The notes below the pieces were generated by a model. It saw nothing but the letters and a program-made list of their open reading frames with translations, was not told where the DNA came from and did not search any database. Of a stretch of 14,948 nucleotides of DNA, positions 12,517 through 14,948 are shown piece after piece. This stretch comes from Pelagibius sp036570545 (GTDB lineage: Bacteria; Pseudomonadota; Alphaproteobacteria; Kiloniellales; Kiloniellaceae): contig DATCXZ010000004.1 of the NCBI GenBank assembly GCA_036570545.1, positions 1-14,948 on the forward strand, given 5' to 3'. The stretch's first letter is position 1. Each line of letters begins with the position of its first letter. The translations under genes and the position numbers were made by a program.

Positions 12517-14190
12517 ATGGCCGGCACCCGCTTCGCGACCCATGAGGTCGGCAACCAGAGTCCGTCGTTCCAGGACCTGAACCTCTTCCTCACCGACGCC
12601 GCCCTGCAGCAGGCCGTGAGGCGCGAGGGGGCGGCAGCGAGCCACGAGGCGCTGGCGGCCTTCGGCGCCGCCGCCGGCAGCGCCGAGGCCTTCGAGTTGG
12701 GGCGGCTCGCCAACGACAATCCGCCGAAGCTGCGCCGCTTCGACCAGAAGGGCTTTCCCCTCGACCTCATCGAGTTCCACCCGGCCTATCACGAGGTCAT
12801 GCGCCGGAGCTGCCGGGCGGGACTGCACTGCTCGGCCTGGGAGCATCTGCAGGCGCCGGAGGCGCCGCCGCCCGAGGGCGCGCAGGTGGCCCGCCTCGCG
12901 CGCCTCTACATGACGACGCAGACCGAGCCCGGCCACCTCTGCCCCTTGACCATGACTCACGCGGCGGTGCCGGCGCTGCTGCGGCAGCCGGAGATCGCGG
13001 CGTTGCTGCTGCCGAAGATGCTGTCGCGCCAGTACGACCAGCACTTCCGCCCGCTCGGCGACAAGGCCGGCATCACCCTCGGCATGGGCATGACCGAGAA
13101 GCAGGGCGGCACCGACGTGCGCGCCAATACCACCCGCGCCGAGCCCGCCGGTGCCGCGGGGCCGGGCGAGGCGTACATCCTGGTCGGCCACAAGTGGTTC
13201 CTCTCCGCGCCAATGTGCGACGGCTTCCTCATGCTGGCCCAGGCGAAGGGCGGGCTCTCCTGTTTCCTGGTGCCGCGCTTCCTGCCCGACGGCACGGTAA
13301 ACCCGCTGCGCCTGCAGCGCCTGAAGGAGAAGCTCGGCAACCGCTCCAATGCCTCCTCGGAGGTCGAGCTGGAGGGGGCGCACGGCTGGCTCATCGGCGA
13401 GGAAGGGCGCGGCATCGCCACCATCATCGAGATGGTGACCCTGACGCGGCTCGACTGCGCCGTCGCCTCGGCCGGGCAGATGCGCCTCGCCCTTGCGCTG
13501 GCGCTGCATCATTGCCGCCACCGCCGGGTGTTCCAGAAGCACCTCGTCGACCAGCCGCTCATGGCGGCGGTGCTGGCCGATATGGCGCTCGACGTGGAGG
13601 CGGCGACGGCGCTTGCCTTCCGCCTCGCCGCTGCCTTCGACGGCGCCGCGGGCAGCGAGTCCGAGGCCGCCTGGCGCCGCGTGATGACGCCGGTCACCAA
13701 GTATTGGGTCTGCAAGCTGGCGCCGGCGCTCGGCACTGAGGCCATGGAATGCCTCGGCGGCAACGGCTATGTCGAGGAGGGGCTGGCCGCTCGGCTCTAC
13801 CGCGAGCTGCCGCTGAACGCGATCTGGGAGGGCTCGGGCAACGTCATGTGCCTCGATCTGCTGCGCGTGCTGGAACAGGACCCGGCGGCGGTCGAGGGGG
13901 TGCTGGACGCGCTGGGGCAGGCGGCGTCCGGCGAGCGCCGGCTGGAAACGGCGTTGCGGGAACTGCGCGCGCTGCTGGCCGATCCCGCCGATCTCGAGCG
14001 CCGGGCGCGCCACTTCGTCGAAACCTTGGCCCGAGCGACAGCGGCCGCGCTGCTGCTGGAGCACGCGCCCTCAGCGGTCGCCGAGCCCTTCATCGCCGGG
14101 CGACTCGACGGCACCTTCTGCCACACCTACGGCGCCGGTACCGCCCCCGCCGACAGCCGGGCCATCCTGGACCGGGCACTGCCGGGCTAA
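12517..14190 (+). CDS. aidB: AidB-like acyl-CoA dehydrogenase family protein (alkylation response)
   Basis: A 557-residue flavoprotein of the acyl-CoA dehydrogenase superfamily, AidB branch. E. coli AidB (about 541 residues) matches along its whole length from memory: NQSPSFQDLNLFLTD near the start, then LELGRLAN-type, GMGMTEKQGGTDV at 189-201, VGHKWFLSAP, GLSCFLVPRFLPDGTVNPLR, LKEKLGNRSNAS, LYRELPLNAIWEGSGNVMCL with W437-E438-G439, and a C-terminal helical domain that in AidB binds DNA. AidB binds FAD and DNA and is induced by alkylation damage in E. coli; its enzymatic substrate is unsettled. No Ada gene or clear Ada box is visible here, so alkylation control cannot be claimed. It has its own strong ribosome site after an inverted repeat and sits 69 bases before mutL. 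Confidence 0.94.
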   Translation: MAGTRFATHEVGNQSPSFQDLNLFLTDAALQQAVRREGAAASHEALAAFGAAAGSAEAFELGRLANDNPPKLRRFDQKGFPLDLIEFHPAYHEVMRRSCRAGLHCSAWEHLQAPEAPPPEGAQVARLARLYMTTQTEPGHLCPLTMTHAAVPALLRQPEIAALLLPKMLSRQYDQHFRPLGDKAGITLGMGMTEKQGGTDVRANTTRAEPAGAAGPGEAYILVGHKWFLSAPMCDGFLMLAQAKGGLSCFLVPRFLPDGTVNPLRLQRLKEKLGNRSNASSEVELEGAHGWLIGEEGRGIATIIEMVTLTRLDCAVASAGQMRLALALALHHCRHRRVFQKHLVDQPLMAAVLADMALDVEAATALAFRLAAAFDGAAGSESEAAWRRVMTPVTKYWVCKLAPALGTEAMECLGGNGYVEEGLAARLYRELPLNAIWEGSGNVMCLDLLRVLEQDPAAVEGVLDALGQAASGERRLETALRELRALLADPADLERRARHFVETLARATAAALLLEHAPSAVAEPFIAGRLDGTFCHTYGAGTAPADSRAILDRALPG

Positions 14191-14259
14191 GGCCGGGGTT
14201 CGCCCGACTCCACCAGGTCTGCTAAGCTACGGGTCCCCCAAGCTGGAGCCTTCCCGCCC

Positions 14260-14948
14260 ATGCCGATCCGCCGCCTGCCGGAAACCCTGGTGAACCAGAT
14301 CGCCGCCGGCGAGGTGGTCGAGCGGCCGGCTGCAGCGGTGAAGGAGCTGGTCGAGAACGCTCTCGATGCCGGGGCGCGGCATGTCGACGTCGAGCTGCGC
14401 GACGGCGGGCGCGCGCTGATCGCGGTCACCGACGACGGCTGCGGCATGACGGCCGGGGAGCTGCTGCTGGCGGTGGAGCGCCACGCCACCTCCAAGCTGC
14501 CCGGCGACGATCTCGTGCATATCGCGACGCTCGGCTTCCGCGGCGAGGCGCTGCCCTCCATCGGCGCGGTGGCGCGCCTCACCCTCACCAGCCGCAAGGC
14601 CGGCGCCGGCGAGGCGTGGAGCCTGACCGTCGATGGCGGCGTGAAGGGCGCCCCCCAGCCGGCGGCGCTCGCCGCTGGCACAAGGGTCGAGCTGCGCGAT
14701 CTGTTCTTCGCCACCCCGGCACGGCTCAAGTTCCTGAAGCAGTCGCGCACCGAAACCGGACATGCCCAGGACAGCATCGCCCGCCTTGCCATGGCGCATC
14801 CCGGAATCGCCTTCACCCTGACCGATGACGATCGTACCCTGCTGCGGCTGGCGGCGCCCTCGGGGGACTTGCTGGCGGAGAATCCCGCGACCGACCTTGC
14901 TGCCGCCCGGCTGCAGCGCCTGGGCGCCCTCATCGGCCGCGATTTGGC
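14260..14948 (+). CDS. mutL: DNA mismatch repair protein MutL, N-terminal part
   Basis: The first 229 codons of mutL, cut by the window end. The GHKL ATPase motifs are all present: KELVENALDAG at 28-38 with E32 and N33, VTDDGCGM at 56-63, GFRGEAL at 92-98, and GTRVELRDLFFATPARLKFL further on. MutL couples MutS mismatch recognition to downstream repair. Whether the C-terminal endonuclease motif is present cannot be seen here. The ATG at 14260 yields the classic start MPIRRLPETLVNQIAAGEVV, with GGAG 11 bases upstream. It follows aidB in the same direction with a 69-base gap and may be co-transcribed. Confidence 0.97.
   Translation, partial: MPIRRLPETLVNQIAAGEVVERPAAAVKELVENALDAGARHVDVELRDGGRALIAVTDDGCGMTAGELLLAVERHATSKLPGDDLVHIATLGFRGEALPSIGAVARLTLTSRKAGAGEAWSLTVDGGVKGAPQPAALAAGTRVELRDLFFATPARLKFLKQSRTETGHAQDSIARLAMAHPGIAFTLTDDDRTLLRLAAPSGDLLAENPATDLAAARLQRLGALIGRDL

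Noticed and set aside
10915..14064. A long minus-strand open frame, over 1000 codons, opposite the second M16 gene and aidB
   Set aside because: Antisense to two well supported genes, low-complexity composition and no recognisable domain; a GC-bias shadow.
1..14948. Novel defence, mobile or biosynthetic system
   Set aside because: Every complete gene falls in a known family with a plausible housekeeping, transport or signalling role, and no integrase, transposase or nuclease cluster is present.

Overview
The window is high-GC, gene-dense DNA of the kind found in free-living Alphaproteobacteria. The order maoC-like / ribF / ileS / lspA / DUF3035 (BamF-type) lipoprotein / two M16 peptidases / mutL points to the Rhodospirillales-Kiloniellales side of the class. 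That placement rests on gene order and protein resemblance recalled from memory; no database search was run. Nearly all of it is conserved chromosomal housekeeping DNA. I saw no phage, insertion sequence, CRISPR array, toxin-antitoxin or defence locus, and no tRNA or rRNA.

Layout. 1-2214 is a signalling and redox segment. It holds the 3' end of a gene that may encode a degenerate receiver domain, a LuxR/NarL-type response regulator on the minus strand, a 348-base gap rich in inverted repeats, a stand-alone receiver protein on the minus strand, and a divergent ArsC/YffB-like protein. 2340-3620 is a YcaD-like MFS transporter. 3621-3819 is an AT-richer control region with three inverted repeats and a possible promoter. 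3820-9370 is a co-directional run: MaoC-like hydratase, ribF, ileS, lspA and a DUF3035/BamF-type lipoprotein. 9371-9556 is a second control region with a strong hairpin and a 16-base perfect palindrome. 9557-12423 encodes two exported M16 zinc-peptidase proteins, the first with an intact HxxEH site and the second without it. 12517-14190 is aidB, and 14260 to the window end is the first 229 codons of mutL.

How the genes fit together. RibF makes FMN and FAD, and AidB and other acyl-CoA dehydrogenases use FAD. LspA cleaves lipoprotein precursors, and the DUF3035 protein next to it carries a lipobox, so it is a likely LspA substrate. If it is BamF, the 8307-12423 stretch is an envelope block: signal peptidase, outer-membrane assembly lipoprotein, and a periplasmic protease pair. 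aidB and mutL are two DNA-damage-related genes side by side.

The least expected feature is a set of short tandem duplications, each unit 15 or 16 bases, at five places: 240-271, 280-311, 5359-5418 (four copies), 9634-9663 and 10993-11022. Four of the five touch a start or stop codon or an intergenic gap. Several uncatalogued inverted repeats lie in the gaps. I did not find a convincing new multi-gene system, and I consider most of the window ordinary.
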